A DNA stretch of 64,000 bases from Photorhabdus akhurstii (GCF_018448925.1 NZ_RCWE01000026.1:1-64000); one strand, 5' to 3'. Positions 11,031-21,699 are shown, counted from the first letter of the stretch. A program made the numbers and translations. Notes: a model not told the origin generated them from the sequence alone.

Positions 11031-11049
11031 GGCCGGCACCTGACCGGCC
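11031..11049 (+). other. GC-rich hairpin between hutH and the permease
   Basis: A perfect 6-bp stem (GGCCGG / CCGGCC) with a 7-base loop just after hutH. There is no T-run, so it is more likely a transcript-stabilising or attenuating hairpin than a full terminator. Confidence 0.5.
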
Positions 11050-11108
11050 TGATTATCACATTTATCTTTCTCATAAAACCCACATAATAAAAGATAAGAG
11101 GGTAAATC

Positions 11109-12503
11109 ATGCAAGCCTCATTACAACTAGAGCGAGGACTCAACGCACGCCATATCCGGTTTATGGCGTTGGGTTCTGCGATTGGTACAGGTCTTTTTTA
11201 TGGTTCTGCTGAAGCAATAAACATGGCTGGTCCGGCAGTATTATTAGCTTATTTAGTGGGCGGCGCCGCTGTTTTTATGGTGATGCGTGCTTTAGGGGAG
11301 ATGGCGGTCCACAGACCGGATGCCGGCTCTTTTGCCAGTTACGCTCATCAATATTTAGGCCCGTTACCCGGATTTATTACCGGCTGGACTTATACTTTCG
11401 AAATGATCATCGTTTGCCTGGCGGATGTGACTGCTTTTGGCATTTATATGGGGCTATGGTACCCGGAAGTGCCACGTTGGATATGGGTACTTAGCATTAT
11501 TTTCATTATTGGCGCACTCAATCTTTGCAAAGTTAAAGTGTTTGGCGAAATGGAGTTCTGGTTATCGATTCTGAAAGTTGCTGCAATCAGCGCCATGATT
11601 ATTGCCGGAACAGGTATCATTCTGTTTGGTTTTAGCGGCCATTTTCAGGCAACGGGAGTTCAAAATCTGTGGCAACACGGTGGGTTTATGCCTAATGGGT
11701 TGGGGGGCATTATTGAGTCTCTGGCTGTTGTGATGTTCGCTTTCGGCGGTATTGAAATCATCGGTATTACATCCAGTGAAGCTAAAAATCCGGCGAAAAT
11801 GATCCCGCAAGCGATTAACTCTATCCCGTTTCGTATTCTTCTGTTTTATATATTCACTATTTTTGTATTAATGGCGATTTACCCTTGGAATAGCATCGGC
11901 CAAGAAGGTAGTCCATTTGTCGCAATATTTCAGGGGTTAGGCATTGGTTCGGCGGCGAATATTCTGAATATTATCGTCATTACGGCGGCAATTTCGGCCA
12001 TTAACAGCGATATCTTTGGCGCTGGTCGTATGATGTACGGTATGGCTGAGAAAGGATTAGCCCATAAAAAATTTATGCATTTAAGCCGTAATGGGGTGCC
12101 TTGGGTGACAATCATGGTTATGACGTTGGCATTATTGTGTGCCGTGGTTCTCAATTACTTGCTTCCTAAACAGGTATTCGTCATTGTTGCTTCGATTGCG
12201 ACTTTCGCCACCGTGTGGGTCTGGTTAATGATTTTGCTATCTCAATTTGCTATGCGTAGAAAGATGTCACCGGGAGAAGTACAGAAATTACAATTCCCGG
12301 TACCGATGTGGCCTGTTGCGCCGATTCTGACCATCGTGTTTATGATATTTATCATTGCTGTTCTCAGTTACTTTCCGGCGACACGCATTGCGTTCTATGT
12401 AGGAGGAGTATGGATCGTACTGTTGACATCCGCCTATTATTTATGGATACGAAAAAATGTCATTATTGTGAACCCTCAATCAGCCAAAGAAACACAGTGT
12501 TAA
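11109..12503 (+). CDS. ProY/HutT-type amino-acid permease
   Basis: A 464-residue APC-superfamily secondary transporter with about 12 hydrophobic segments. It has the family's N-terminal signature ([20 protein letters not shown]) and the [13 protein letters not shown] segment of amino-acid/proton symporters. It closely resembles E. coli ProY. Because it follows hutUH in the same direction, the likely job here is histidine (or proline) uptake feeding the pathway, as ProY-like proteins named HutT do in other hut clusters. The 88-base gap holds a hairpin and then an AAGAGGG ribosome-binding site, so it may be partly uncoupled from hutUH. Substrate assignment is by context. Confidence 0.85.
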   Translation: MQASLQLERGLNARHIRFMALGSAIGTGLFYGSAEAINMAGPAVLLAYLVGGAAVFMVMRALGEMAVHRPDAGSFASYAHQYLGPLPGFITGWTYTFEMIIVCLADVTAFGIYMGLWYPEVPRWIWVLSIIFIIGALNLCKVKVFGEMEFWLSILKVAAISAMIIAGTGIILFGFSGHFQATGVQNLWQHGGFMPNGLGGIIESLAVVMFAFGGIEIIGITSSEAKNPAKMIPQAINSIPFRILLFYIFTIFVLMAIYPWNSIGQEGSPFVAIFQGLGIGSAANILNIIVITAAISAINSDIFGAGRMMYGMAEKGLAHKKFMHLSRNGVPWVTIMVMTLALLCAVVLNYLLPKQVFVIVASIATFATVWVWLMILLSQFAMRRKMSPGEVQKLQFPVPMWPVAPILTIVFMIFIIAVLSYFPATRIAFYVGGVWIVLLTSAYYLWIRKNVIIVNPQSAKETQC

Positions 12504-12516
12504 ATATCTAGAAAGC

Positions 12517-12546
12517 AAACCGTCTTGTTGTTGAATAAGACGGTTT
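12517..12546 (+). terminator. hairpin after the hut permease gene
   Basis: A 10-bp perfect stem (AAACCGTCTT / AAGACGGTTT) with a 10-base loop, 13 bases past the permease stop. The T-run is weak, but the position at the end of the operon supports a terminator. Confidence 0.7.
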
Positions 12547-12734
12547 GTGCTGAAAATTAATTAAAAATCTGCAATAAAACATCCGGGCCGCTTTTTTAAT
12601 TGTCATGTCTTAATTCATTGCTCGTTGAACATTAGCACTGAAAATTCTATGTCATTAACCTGATATAAAGCTGATTTGTTTTAATGATCGTGGCAAACTA
12701 GCAGGCTAATGAATTTGCAGGGCTGGAGGCGCTT

Positions 12735-13667
12735 TTGGACAAGATTTTTATCGATGAGGCAGTAGCTGAGTTATATACCATTCAGGATATGTTGCGCTGG
12801 TCTGTTAGCCGGTTTAATGCGGCGAATATTTATTACGGGCACGGTACAGACAATCCTTGGGATGAGGCGCTGCAACTGGTTCTTCCATCACTGTTTTTGC
12901 CGCTGGATATCCCACAAGAGATGCTAACCACGCGACTGACATCAACTGAGCGTCATCGTATTGTCGAAAGGGTACTGCGCCGTATTAATGATCGTATTCC
13001 GGTTGCTTATTTGACTAACAGAGCCTGGTTTTGTGGTCATGAATTTTATGTTGATGAGCGGGTTTTGATTCCACGTTCACCGATTGGTGAATTAATTAAT
13101 AATGAATTTGCAGGATTGATTCCTGACCAACCCGCCAATATCCTCGATCTCTGCACGGGTAGTGGTTGTATTGCTATTGCCTGTGCATATGCTTTCTCGG
13201 AAGCAGAAATAGATGCCGTGGATATTTCCGCAGATGTACTGGCCGTGACTGAACAGAATATTCAGAATCACAGTCTTGACCACCGGGTCATTCCGATTCG
13301 TTCTGATCTGTTCCGCGATATGCCGCCGGTTAAATACGATCTTATTGTCACAAATCCGCCTTATGTCGATGCCGAGGATATGAGCGACTTGCCGGAAGAG
13401 TTTCGCCGTGAGCCTGAGTTGGGTTTGGCAGCGGGTTCAGATGGTTTGAAACTGGCACGCCGTATTCTGGCGACTGCTCCAGATTTTCTCACTGAACGAG
13501 GTGTGTTGATTTGCGAGGTTGGCAACAGTATGGTGCATTTGATTGAACAATATCCTGATGTGCCATTTACTTGGTTGGAATTTGAATATGGTGGCGATGG
13601 CGTATTTATGTTGACACGTCAACAGTTAGTTGAACATCACGAACATTTTCGTTTATTCAAAGATTGA
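12735..13667 (+). CDS. prmB: ribosomal protein uL3 glutamine methyltransferase PrmB
   Basis: N5-methylates a glutamine of ribosomal protein uL3 using S-adenosylmethionine. The 310 residues align end to end with E. coli PrmB. The SAM-binding segment is [15 protein letters not shown], and the NPPY motif that positions the target glutamine amide is present in [13 protein letters not shown]. The start is TTG at 12735, giving the conserved N-terminus [10 protein letters not shown] and preceded by GGCTGGAGGCG. The gene lies directly upstream of aroC, the conserved enterobacterial order. I see no smrB divergent from it, although E. coli has one. Confidence 0.96.
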   Translation: MDKIFIDEAVAELYTIQDMLRWSVSRFNAANIYYGHGTDNPWDEALQLVLPSLFLPLDIPQEMLTTRLTSTERHRIVERVLRRINDRIPVAYLTNRAWFCGHEFYVDERVLIPRSPIGELINNEFAGLIPDQPANILDLCTGSGCIAIACAYAFSEAEIDAVDISADVLAVTEQNIQNHSLDHRVIPIRSDLFRDMPPVKYDLIVTNPPYVDAEDMSDLPEEFRREPELGLAAGSDGLKLARRILATAPDFLTERGVLICEVGNSMVHLIEQYPDVPFTWLEFEYGGDGVFMLTRQQLVEHHEHFRLFKD

Positions 13668-13749
13668 ATAATTGAATAGGTTGTAGCTGCGGTAATAATG
13701 CAAAACAGGCAGAGTCAAATAGAAGAACGATTAACAAGAAGGAGTTGGG

Positions 13750-14835
13750 ATGGCGGGAAATAGTATCGGGCAATTTTTCCGGGTCACCACTTTTGGCGAA
13801 TCTCACGGTTTGGCGTTGGGATGTATTGTCGATGGTGTGCCACCGGGCATTGCAATCACAGAAGCCGATTTGCAAATTGATTTAGACAGGCGTCGTCCGG
13901 GAACTTCCCGTTATACAACACAACGCCGTGAGCCGGATCAGGTTCGCATTCTTTCGGGTGTATTTGAAGGGGTAACAACCGGTACCAGTATCGGTTTACT
14001 CATTGAAAATACTGACCAGCGTTCTCAGGATTACAGCGCTATTAAAGATGTGTTTCGTCCGGGCCATGCCGATTACACTTATGAACAGAAATACGGTATC
14101 CGCGACTATCGTGGCGGGGGCCGCTCCTCTGCGCGTGAAACGGCGATGCGTGTTGCTGCGGGTGCAATAGCGAAAAAATATTTGTTGGATAAATATGGTA
14201 TTCGTGTCCGTGCCTGTTTGACTCAAATGGGCAATATCCATTGCCAATTGAAAGATTGGGAACAGGTGGAACAAAACCCATTTTTCAGTCCTGATGAGAC
14301 TAAACTTGAACAACTTGATGCCTTGATGCGTGAACTGAAAAAAGCGGGGGACTCTGTTGGCGCGAAAGTGACGGTTGTCGCGGAAAATGTTCCGGCTGGT
14401 TTGGGAGAACCGGTTTTCGACCGTCTTGATGCCGATATTGCTCATGCGCTGATGAGTATTAACGCAGTAAAAGGCGTCGAAATTGGCGATGGTTTCGGTG
14501 TTATCAATTTACGCGGCAGCGAAAACAGAGATGAAATAACTGCTCTGGGATTCACCAGTAATCATGCGGGAGGAATTCTGGGTGGTATTAGCAGCAGCCA
14601 GCCAATTATTGCTCATATTGCGTTGAAACCGACATCCAGCATTATGGTGCCGGGCAAAACGATTAATCGTCAGGGTGAAGAGGTGGAAATGGTCACTCGT
14701 GGCCGCCATGATCCCTGTGTTGGTATCCGCGCCGTACCGATTGCGGAAGCAATGATGGCTATTGTGTTGATGGATCACCTATTACGCCAGAGGGCACAGT
14801 GTGCTGATGTCGAATCCAGCCTTCCTCGCTGGTGA
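13750..14835 (+). CDS. aroC: chorismate synthase AroC
   Basis: Last step of the shikimate pathway: converts 5-enolpyruvylshikimate-3-phosphate to chorismate with reduced FMN. The 361-residue length is normal. Family signatures are present: GESHG near the N-terminus, [14 protein letters not shown] around residues 121-134, and the C-terminal [17 protein letters not shown] clear AAGGAG lies 7 bases before the ATG. Chorismate supplies aromatic amino acids, enterobactin-like siderophores and the aromatic precursors of this group's secondary metabolites. In E. coli mepA follows; here it is absent and yfcA comes next. Confidence 0.98.
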   Translation: MAGNSIGQFFRVTTFGESHGLALGCIVDGVPPGIAITEADLQIDLDRRRPGTSRYTTQRREPDQVRILSGVFEGVTTGTSIGLLIENTDQRSQDYSAIKDVFRPGHADYTYEQKYGIRDYRGGGRSSARETAMRVAAGAIAKKYLLDKYGIRVRACLTQMGNIHCQLKDWEQVEQNPFFSPDETKLEQLDALMRELKKAGDSVGAKVTVVAENVPAGLGEPVFDRLDADIAHALMSINAVKGVEIGDGFGVINLRGSENRDEITALGFTSNHAGGILGGISSSQPIIAHIALKPTSSIMVPGKTINRQGEEVEMVTRGRHDPCVGIRAVPIAEAMMAIVLMDHLLRQRAQCADVESSLPRW

Positions 14836-14927
14836 ACTTGAGAATAATGAAGCTAGCCTTGAAAATCCCAGAGACTGAAATGGGTAGCTTGAATATTGAT
14901 AAGTGGTTGCTGTTGATGGGATGAAAT

Positions 14928-15731
14928 ATGGACTGGTTATTGTCGTCAGGTGCGGAAGTTTACATTTTGCTCTTTCTGGTTGCAATGATGGCTGGATTTA
15001 TTGACTCGATTTCTGGCGGTGGCGGTTTACTAACCATCCCGGCGCTGTTATCCGTTGGAGTCTCGCCGGTACAGGCGCTAGCGACAAACAAGTTGCAGGC
15101 AGTGGGCGGTTCCTTCTCTGCCAGCCTCTATTTTGTCCGTTATGGTGCGGTTGATCTCAAATCTCAACGCTTTGCCATATTGATGACATTACTTGGCTCA
15201 ATGGCTGGTGCGATTATTGTCCAGTTTATAAAGCCAGATTTTCTCTGTCAGCTATTGCCGGTTTTGGTCATTATCATTGGTCTTTATTTCCTTTTGACGC
15301 CAGCCATTGGCATAGAAGAGCGCCATCGTCGCTTGACGCCTGTGGCATTCGCCTTGCTTGTCGGGAGTGGACTGGGTTTATATGACGGCATATTTGGCCC
15401 CGGTGTCGGCTCATTTTATGCGTTAGCTTATGTCGTGTTGTGTGGCTATAACCTGGCGAAATCCACCGCTCATGCTAAAGTACTGAACTTTGCTTCTAAC
15501 GTAGGTTCACTGGCGCTTTTTATCCTTGGCGGTCAAGTTTTGTGGGTATTGGGCCTTGTGATGTTGGCAGGACAGGTGATTGGCGCACGGTTGGGTGCAA
15601 GTTTAGTTTTGACTCATGGACAGAAACTGATTCGCCCAATGATTGTCATCATCTCCTTTTTGATGAGTATTAAATTACTGAATGATAATCACGGCGATAC
15701 GATCCGTAGCTGGTTGGCATTTTATTTCTGA
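14928..15731 (+). CDS. yfcA: TSUP-family membrane permease YfcA
   Basis: A 267-residue integral membrane protein of the TauE/SafE (TSUP) family, with about eight hydrophobic segments and the two internal Gly-rich repeats typical of the family (DSISGGGGLLTIPAL near the N-terminus, LYDGIFGPGVGSF in the middle). Family members move sulfonates, sulfite or organic anions; the substrate of YfcA is not established. It starts a short run with epmC and yfcL (22- and 18-base gaps). E. coli has mepA between aroC and this gene; it is missing here. Confidence 0.9.
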   Translation: MDWLLSSGAEVYILLFLVAMMAGFIDSISGGGGLLTIPALLSVGVSPVQALATNKLQAVGGSFSASLYFVRYGAVDLKSQRFAILMTLLGSMAGAIIVQFIKPDFLCQLLPVLVIIIGLYFLLTPAIGIEERHRRLTPVAFALLVGSGLGLYDGIFGPGVGSFYALAYVVLCGYNLAKSTAHAKVLNFASNVGSLALFILGGQVLWVLGLVMLAGQVIGARLGASLVLTHGQKLIRPMIVIISFLMSIKLLNDNHGDTIRSWLAFYF

Positions 15732-15753
15732 TTCAGGGTTTTGTTTTTAATTC

Positions 15754-16305
15754 ATGATAATACATAACTATCAACAACTTATTGATATTTTTAATCGCTG
15801 TTTTGGTGATGAATACAACACACGTTTGGTCAAAGGTGATAATGAACCTATTTATCTGCCGGCAGATGAAGAGATCTCCTATAACCGGATTGTATTTGCT
15901 CATGGTTTTTATGCCAGTGCATTACATGAAATTGCGCATTGGTGCATTGCGGGTCAAGAGCGCCGGAAATTGGTGGATTTTGGTTACTGGTATTGCCCGG
16001 ATGGTCGTGACGCACAGACGCAAAGTGAATTTGAAAAAGTAGAAATTAAACCACAGGCACTTGATTGGTTGTTTTGTACTGCGGCAGGTTTTCCGTTTAA
16101 TGTCAGTTGTGACAACCTTGAAGGGGATTTTGAACCTGATAGATTAGCTTTTCAGCGTAAAGTTCATGAGCAGATCATGGATTATTTAGCGCAGGGAATA
16201 CCGGCAAGAGCAGAGTGCTTTATTCAGGGGCTGCAATCGTTTTACAATACGCCTCCGTTAAAAGCGGAACATTTTCCTTACCCGGAAGATATATTCGCAG
16301 AATGA
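15754..16305 (+). CDS. epmC: elongation factor P hydroxylase EpmC (YfcM)
   Basis: Hydroxylates the beta-lysylated lysine of elongation factor P, the last step of that modification; EpmA and EpmB would be encoded elsewhere. The 183 residues match E. coli EpmC in length. The HEIAHWCIAGQERR segment supplies the histidine and glutamate ligands of the metal site. It lies 22 bases after yfcA and 18 before yfcL, so the three are probably one operon. Confidence 0.93.
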   Translation: MIIHNYQQLIDIFNRCFGDEYNTRLVKGDNEPIYLPADEEISYNRIVFAHGFYASALHEIAHWCIAGQERRKLVDFGYWYCPDGRDAQTQSEFEKVEIKPQALDWLFCTAAGFPFNVSCDNLEGDFEPDRLAFQRKVHEQIMDYLAQGIPARAECFIQGLQSFYNTPPLKAEHFPYPEDIFAE

Positions 16306-16323
16306 AACTGAATTTGAGGAAAA

Positions 16324-16605
16324 ATGATGCTCGCTGAGTTTGAAACGCGTATTTTAGCGCAAATTGATGGCATGGTAGATCACGCCAGTGATGATGAATT
16401 GTTTGCTGGTGGTTATCTCCGCGGGCATCTCACCTTAGCGGTAGCAGAATTGGAGCAGGAAGGCGCGCATACGGCTGAACAGCTTCATGACCGTGTTGAA
16501 GAAAGTATCCAAAATGCGATTAAAGCGGGAGAATTGGCGCCGCCGGATCAGATTCTGGTGCTTAATACCTGGCAGCGCCTGCTGGATAATGCTAAAACTC
16601 AATAA
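16324..16605 (+). CDS. yfcL: YfcL family protein
   Basis: A small (93-residue) acidic cytosolic protein that is a conserved neighbour of epmC in enterobacteria; function unknown. It has no membrane segment or cysteine. The start could be either of two consecutive ATG codons (16324 or 16327); a GAGGAA lies just upstream. A strong hairpin follows at 16644. Confidence 0.85.
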   Translation: MMLAEFETRILAQIDGMVDHASDDELFAGGYLRGHLTLAVAELEQEGAHTAEQLHDRVEESIQNAIKAGELAPPDQILVLNTWQRLLDNAKTQ

Positions 16606-16643
16606 GTTGAATTAAAGTAATAGAATAGAAAAAACGAGCTACC

Positions 16644-16675
16644 CCCCCTAAGAAACCATATGAATTTCTTGGGGG
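16644..16675. terminator. hairpin at the end of the yfcA-epmC-yfcL operon
   Basis: The stem pairs CCCCC and AAGAAA with TTTCTT and GGGGG, with one bulged T and a 9-base loop, 38 bases after the yfcL stop. It also faces the end of the minus-strand antitoxin gene and could serve both. Confidence 0.75.
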
Positions 16676-16729
16676 CCAGTGGATCAGAAACGGAGACTTA
16701 ATGGCGATTTTTATTCCTTTTTCCACCAT

Positions 16730-17017
16730 TCAAGAGCAAGCACGAAGTTTCCTTTCAATTAATTCTTGCGCTTCATCCATTATTTGCTGATGTGGGACAG
16801 GTTGGCGCGTATCGTCGAGCGCTTCTTGCACTTTAGCGTGAAACCGGGCGTCGTAAGCTTCTAAGTCAGCAGGTAACACACCATCTTTGACGATATAGGT
16901 GAGTAGAATGTGTACCGCATCTGATATGGTCAATCCTAAATTTGAGAGATTTTCCGTAGCATCAGCCTTGAGTTTATCGTCTACACGAACGTGCAGTATT
17001 GATGTTTGAACAGCCAT
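16730..17017 (-). CDS. RelB/DinJ-family antitoxin, no partner recognised
   Basis: A 95-residue protein with the N-terminal ribbon-helix-helix of the RelB/DinJ family (LHVRVDDKLKADATENLSNLGLTISDAVHILLTYIV) and a charged C-terminal toxin-binding tail. Such antitoxins neutralise RelE/YafQ mRNA interferases and repress their own promoter. A GGAGG ribosome-binding site precedes the ATG. The toxin normally follows directly. Here the stop overlaps an ATG (TGAATG), but that frame gives only about 40 unrecognised residues before it closes, and the hairpin at 16644 lies inside it. It appears to be an orphan. Confidence 0.85.
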   Translation of the reverse strand: MAVQTSILHVRVDDKLKADATENLSNLGLTISDAVHILLTYIVKDGVLPADLEAYDARFHAKVQEALDDTRQPVPHQQIMDEAQELIERKLRACS

Positions 17018-17137
17018 TTTGTGTCCTCCACTTGTCAGACTTCATTATGTGACGTGATATCTGCAATAGTATTGAGATGTATTGAGCTGCCTCCCAAAAG
17101 TTACATAAGCATTTCACTGCTTAGGCAGCGCAGTTCC

Positions 17138-19180
17138 TTAGGGTCTTTCAGTTTTCACTTTACGGCCTTTCAGTAGTTTTCTGATCCAAAAACGGTTTGG
17201 ATGAAGAGCTGCCAATGTTTCATTATCCAGTGGTAATGGCTCATCAAAGATCTGCCCGGCAAGAATTTCTGCACTGAGTGGCGCAGAGCATAATCCACGG
17301 GAACCTAATGCACCGATAACAAACAGATTGGAATAACAGGGTGCATCAGTGATGGTGCTTCCTGTGCGGATTTTTTCTGGCAAATCTTGATAATCTGTCA
17401 TTATTTTATTGAGATCCGGCACATTTCCCACCATTGGCATATGATCACGGATAACGCAGCGAATACCTTGACGGGATTGTTTAGCAGAAACATCAACCTG
17501 ATTTACCCATTCGGCATCAGATAAACATTTCAGCAACCGGTCACGGTTTTCCTGTTGTTCTGTTTCAGAATATTCATTATCAAGCCGATGACGCTGATAA
17601 CTGGCGCCGATACAGTGGTGTTGATTGGCTGGATTAGCCGGTGTCATATAACCATCGTAGCAAAGCACATTTTGCAATTGGCTCAGATCAGTTGTGGTTG
17701 GGATGTGACTGACCTGACCACGCACAGCAGTTACCGGCAGTTTCTCGGTTTGTTCAAATTGGGGGAGATGATGACCGTTGGCAATCACCACCGTTTTATG
17801 CTGTGCGTTTAATAGTTGTCCTTGATGCATGAGATGCAGTTGCCAGCCATGCTGGTTGTAATTGAGCGCGGTAACTTGATGATTGAAGCGACAGAGCATT
17901 CCTTGCTGTTGTGCCAATTCTGTTGCTGCTTTAGTGAGTTCAGCCGGGCATAGCCATCCGCCCTGTGGATAGTGAATGCCGTGGTGATGAATATCCAGCC
18001 CGCATTTTTCACTCAACTGGTGACAATTCATGCCGATGGCGAGTTCATTCGGCCACTCTGCCGCCAGCATTTTCTCAATTTTCTTACTACTTTTTTCATC
18101 ATAGGCAAGCTGGCTGACGCCACACCATTGATGGTTGAAATCAACTCCTTGCGCTGATAACTGTTCATATTGGCGGTGAGCAAAGGTAAATGCAGAGATA
18201 AAGAATTTTTCGAGTCCGTTATTACTACCGTTCAGTAGCGGATAAAGTGCTCCCTGGCGATTACCGGACGCACCTTGTGCTGGGGCTGCATCCTGACAAT
18301 AAAGAGTCACCTGTGCTCCACGGCGCAGTAGAGCAAGTGCGGTGAGAATACCGGCAATCCCTCCGCCGATAATCGCGATATCATCGGTGTGGCTTGCTGT
18401 CGGCCGGGCAAACCAAGGTGCAGGTAATGGCTGATACTTCTGAGTTGCCAGAACCCCGGTCAGCATTTCTCTTTTTCGACCGAATCCTTTGATTTTACTG
18501 ACATTAAAACCAGCCTGTTGTAAACCTCGACGGACGATGCCGGCAGAAGTAAAGGTTGCAAAGGTGCCTTCTGGATGGGCAAATTGTGCCATTGCGGCAA
18601 ACAACTGTTCACTCCACATTTGCGGGTTTTTGGCAGGAGCAAAGCCGTCTAAAAACCAGGCATCTATTTTACCGTGAAGAGTGGAATCCATTGTGGGCAG
18701 CAGATCATTGACGTCACCGAACCATAAATCCAATGTGACAGCGCCATTTGCCATAATCAGTCGGTGGCAGCCTGCCAGAGGTTGAGGCCATTGCTGGCAA
18801 AGTTGCTGTGAAAAAATTCCAAGTTCAGGCCAGCGTTGATGAGCGGCTTTTAAGTCATTGGTTTTCAGCGGATACTTCTCAAAACTGATGAAATGTAGAC
18901 GTTTCAACGGCGCATCAGGATTTCGCTGTCGAAATGCATCAAATGATTGCCAGAGCGTCAGAAAATTTAATCCTGTTCCGAAGCCGGTTTCCGCGATTAC
19001 ACAATTAGAACGGGAATGAGTGCTGAATCGTTGGGGGAAGCGGTTACCATTAAGAAATACATAACGGGTTTCTTCCAGCCCATCCTGATTTGAGAAGTAA
19101 ACATCATCAAACTGTGTTGAAACCGGGGTACCTTGATCATTCCAACTTAGGGTTGCGGTACAGATAGCAGAATTTTTCAC
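17138..19180 (-). CDS. mnmC: bifunctional tRNA wobble uridine modification enzyme MnmC
   Basis: Finishes the mnm5s2U34 modification of tRNA. The C-terminal FAD domain removes the carboxymethyl group from cmnm5U and the N-terminal methyltransferase domain methylates the resulting nm5U. The 680 residues include the SAM-binding segment [14 protein letters not shown] near residue 65, a [19 protein letters not shown] segment near 170, and a Rossmann FAD-binding motif [18 protein letters not shown] near residue 268. Both domains look intact. In E. coli mnmC lies next to and divergent from fabB; here about 2.6 kb with an exporter, a regulator and a small membrane protein separate them. Confidence 0.97.
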   Translation of the reverse strand: MKNSAICTATLSWNDQGTPVSTQFDDVYFSNQDGLEETRYVFLNGNRFPQRFSTHSRSNCVIAETGFGTGLNFLTLWQSFDAFRQRNPDAPLKRLHFISFEKYPLKTNDLKAAHQRWPELGIFSQQLCQQWPQPLAGCHRLIMANGAVTLDLWFGDVNDLLPTMDSTLHGKIDAWFLDGFAPAKNPQMWSEQLFAAMAQFAHPEGTFATFTSAGIVRRGLQQAGFNVSKIKGFGRKREMLTGVLATQKYQPLPAPWFARPTASHTDDIAIIGGGIAGILTALALLRRGAQVTLYCQDAAPAQGASGNRQGALYPLLNGSNNGLEKFFISAFTFAHRQYEQLSAQGVDFNHQWCGVSQLAYDEKSSKKIEKMLAAEWPNELAIGMNCHQLSEKCGLDIHHHGIHYPQGGWLCPAELTKAATELAQQQGMLCRFNHQVTALNYNQHGWQLHLMHQGQLLNAQHKTVVIANGHHLPQFEQTEKLPVTAVRGQVSHIPTTTDLSQLQNVLCYDGYMTPANPANQHHCIGASYQRHRLDNEYSETEQQENRDRLLKCLSDAEWVNQVDVSAKQSRQGIRCVIRDHMPMVGNVPDLNKIMTDYQDLPEKIRTGSTITDAPCYSNLFVIGALGSRGLCSAPLSAEILAGQIFDEPLPLDNETLAALHPNRFWIRKLLKGRKVKTERP

Positions 19181-19348
19181 GGTAATGCCTGCAATATTAC
19201 TGATAATAATGCGATTTTAGCGAGGTTGAGATTGATGTACCACCTGACAGAAGAAAAGAGTGAAAAAGTGCTGATTTGAACAGCAGCCAGCGCCTGTATT
19301 TGGACAAGTGCTGGACATTATTGGGCATTATATCAACAATCATTCTGT

Positions 19349-19960
19349 TCAGCTCTTCGCCAGGTACCCGGCGGCCAAACACAAAAGCCCTGCGGCAATG
19401 CCTTCAACCCAGCGACGGCGACGATCGCTGAATGAACCTTTTTGCCCCATGCTAGCTATGGTGACACCGATTAATCCGTAAATGAGAGCGCAGGTAGTGA
19501 TGAAAATTGCTGAGAGAATAATGGATTGGAGCGTATAGTTGCTGTCCGCAGTGATGAAGTTTGGCAGAATAGCAAAGTAAACCAGCAACCCCTTAGGGTT
19601 CAGAAAGCTGGTTAGGAAACCTTTGGTCAGCGAGGTCTTGGCTGATGAGGACGAGAAAATAATTTTGCCGGGACGCATGGCTGAACGGAACATCTGAACC
19701 GCTAAATAGACTAAGTAGACAACGCCAATCCAACGCATCACCTCGAACAGAATTGGTGAGGTTGCCACAATAGCAGTAACACCCAGAGCGCCAAGAATGC
19801 TATGTAGACAATAACCGGAGATGACTCCTGCATTGGCGCGTAGGGCTGCGCTTTTTCCTGCTGACAGACCTTGAGATGCCACAAACATGATATCGGGTCC
19901 GGGAGTACAGATTAACGGCAGTACAGTTGCAGCGAAAATTAAAAAGTTCTCTAACTGCAT
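19349..19960 (-). CDS. LysE/RhtB-family amino-acid exporter
   Basis: A 203-residue inner-membrane exporter with about six hydrophobic segments. The family signature is at the N-terminus (PGPDIMFVASQGLSAGKSAALRANAGVISG), and the FLNPKGLLVYFAILPNF motif lies in the middle. Family members export threonine, homoserine, leucine, arginine or lysine; the substrate cannot be read from sequence. It is transcribed away from an Lrp/AsnC-type regulator gene 177 bases away, the usual arrangement for an exporter controlled by its amino-acid-sensing regulator. Confidence 0.92.
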   Translation of the reverse strand: MQLENFLIFAATVLPLICTPGPDIMFVASQGLSAGKSAALRANAGVISGYCLHSILGALGVTAIVATSPILFEVMRWIGVVYLVYLAVQMFRSAMRPGKIIFSSSSAKTSLTKGFLTSFLNPKGLLVYFAILPNFITADSNYTLQSIILSAIFITTCALIYGLIGVTIASMGQKGSFSDRRRRWVEGIAAGLLCLAAGYLAKS

Positions 19961-20137
19961 GATTTTTCCTCCATAAATGTTTAAGAGTAAGTTGGCAGGC
20001 TAGACGCTATAATCAATCTATAAAAAGATAATTTTTGGTATTTTAAGCTAATTATTATGATATTTTGTGTCTATTTTTTCATTTTTTATATTAATATTGC
20101 AATCAGATTAATTTATTTTTAGTTTTAATGGAATCGA

Positions 20138-20602
20138 ATGCTAATGAAATTAGATAATATTGATAAACGTATTCTTCGTGCCTTACAACGTAACGGCCGA
20201 CTCCAGAATATCGAATTAGCTAAAGAGGTTGGTTTATCACCATCGTCTTGCTTGCGGCGTGTACGGTTATTGGAAGAAGCAGGGGTCATCAAGCGTTATG
20301 TTGCCGTTCTTGATGGTTCGAAGATCGGCGCTAATCTTTCATTGTTTGCCCGAATTTGGCTCAAGGCTCAGGATGCAGAGACGATCCAGCGTTTCACTGA
20401 TGCTATCCAAGAAATGCCTGAAATTGTGGAATGTCACTTAATGGCAGGAGAATGTGATGCGCTTCTGAGAATCGTTACTGAGGATCTCCATTCTTATCGT
20501 CGTTTCCATGCCGAACATCTAACTCGGATCGACAGTATTCAAAGCGTGAAGACGGAGGTACCGATGGAAACGGCGAAACTTACCCATATGTTACCAATAT
20601 GA
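20138..20602 (+). CDS. Lrp/AsnC-family transcriptional regulator
   Basis: A 154-residue DNA-binding protein. It has an N-terminal helix-turn-helix (LQRNGRLQNIELAKEVGLSPSSCLRRVRLLEEAGVIKRY, about residues 15-55) and a C-terminal RAM ligand-binding domain (MAGECDALLRIVTEDLHSYRRF). It probably binds an amino acid and controls the divergent RhtB-type exporter. The start may be ATG 20138 or ATG 20144. It is too divergent from global Lrp to be that protein and is best seen as a local regulator. A hairpin terminator follows. Confidence 0.92.
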   Translation: MLMKLDNIDKRILRALQRNGRLQNIELAKEVGLSPSSCLRRVRLLEEAGVIKRYVAVLDGSKIGANLSLFARIWLKAQDAETIQRFTDAIQEMPEIVECHLMAGECDALLRIVTEDLHSYRRFHAEHLTRIDSIQSVKTEVPMETAKLTHMLPI

Positions 20603-20647
20603 GTAAGTTCTCCTTATAATAAAGCCGGGATGCCCAAGGAAATAATG

Positions 20648-20666
20648 CCCCGCCAGCGAAGCGGGG
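20648..20666 (+). terminator. terminator after the Lrp-type regulator
   Basis: A perfect 6-bp GC stem (CCCCGC / GCGGGG) with a 7-base loop followed by TTTATATTT, 45 bases after the stop codon: a typical rho-independent terminator. Confidence 0.82.
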
Positions 20667-20762
20667 TTTATATTTATAAATCAATGTGAAATTCACATAA
20701 TTTTTTAAATTCTTTTGATTGCCTCTCTTTTAAATGTGAGGAAATAGTATTAATCATTGATA

Positions 20763-21101
20763 TCACTTTACGCTTGGCCGCTTCCTATTAGCTCGTTTTA
20801 AGTAATCTGAGTTTTGCATAGGTGTAGGTATGAATACATCTTTTGAATTGAATTCGGCAATCTCCTTAATATTACTTCTGTATATAGACTCTAATAATCT
20901 CTGATTCCTACTGGATATAATCATAATTAGCCCATAAAGTGTAATGAATGCGCCAATTAGGATATGATTTTGTTGTAAAATAATTGGCTCCATATTGTTA
21001 AATTTGTTGCCATATTGTGATAATATGTTTATGTCCATATTAAAAGCCACTAAAATCCATATGATACCAACGCTTAGCAGAAGGTAACCAAGTCCTCTCA
21101 T
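20763..21101 (-). CDS. hypothetical small membrane protein
   Basis: A 112-residue protein I do not recognise. It has two hydrophobic segments (GYLLLSVGIIWILVAF at residues 4-20 and ILIGAFITLYGLIMII around 47-62) and a basic C-terminus. The coding stretch is AT-rich like the gap beside it, suggesting acquired DNA. The ATG at 21101 has only a weak ribosome-binding site. It stands alone between the Lrp-type regulator and fabB. Confidence 0.55.
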   Translation of the reverse strand: MRGLGYLLLSVGIIWILVAFNMDINILSQYGNKFNNMEPIILQQNHILIGAFITLYGLIMIISSRNQRLLESIYRSNIKEIAEFNSKDVFIPTPMQNSDYLKRANRKRPSVK

Positions 21102-21683
21102 TATTAACCCCCATTAGGATTATTGGGTAAAGTTATTTAGGTCTTACAATGAACCGACCATTTGCATATGACATAGCATAATTACCATCACTTTTTGTGT
21201 GAATAATGGCTTTATCGGTTGATAAAGTCGGAAAATTTTCTGTTCTAAAACATTTGTTGCTGTAAGTTTAAGTATTTTACCTAATTCAGTCAGTAATATA
21301 ACATAGGGATTGATTCATTTCATAAAAATTTTATTCACCCTTATTATTCCCAGTTATTAAATTTATTTCCAATTAGCAATAAACTTAATAAAAATAACAA
21401 GTATATCAACTTATATATAAATATAAGCCTGCTAATCATTATTCGAATGCTTGATAGATTTATATATATTTCATTGATATTATTATCCTTAGTCTAAATT
21501 TTTGATGGAAATTAAAAGTATTTTATGATTTTATTGTTCACCAAAATAATTCCTATCTGAAATTTATTTTTGTCTATTAAAGCCCGAATGTTTTTTACTG
21601 TATTCTATGAAAATTAACAGTTATTTTAACGAGAAAACATATTGGGGTTTTTAGAGAGATGAATTTTTCTTCGTAATTTTATC
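21102..21683. other. AT-rich gap upstream of fabB
   Basis: No gene seen in about 580 bases. The stretch is very AT-rich, with short runs of A and T throughout. Its right end leads into the fabB control region. Confidence 0.55.
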
Positions 21684-21684
21684 C

Positions 21685-21698
21685 TGATCGGACTTGTT
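21685..21698 (+). promoter_or_regulatory. FadR-like operator upstream of fabB
   Basis: TGATCGGACTTGTT matches the core of the FadR consensus (CTGGTCnGACnnGTT) in its GGAC and TTGTT part. It sits directly beside the FabR-type palindrome, as in E. coli fabB, where FadR bound here activates transcription until long-chain acyl-CoA releases it. Confidence 0.7.
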
Positions 21699-21699
21699 C

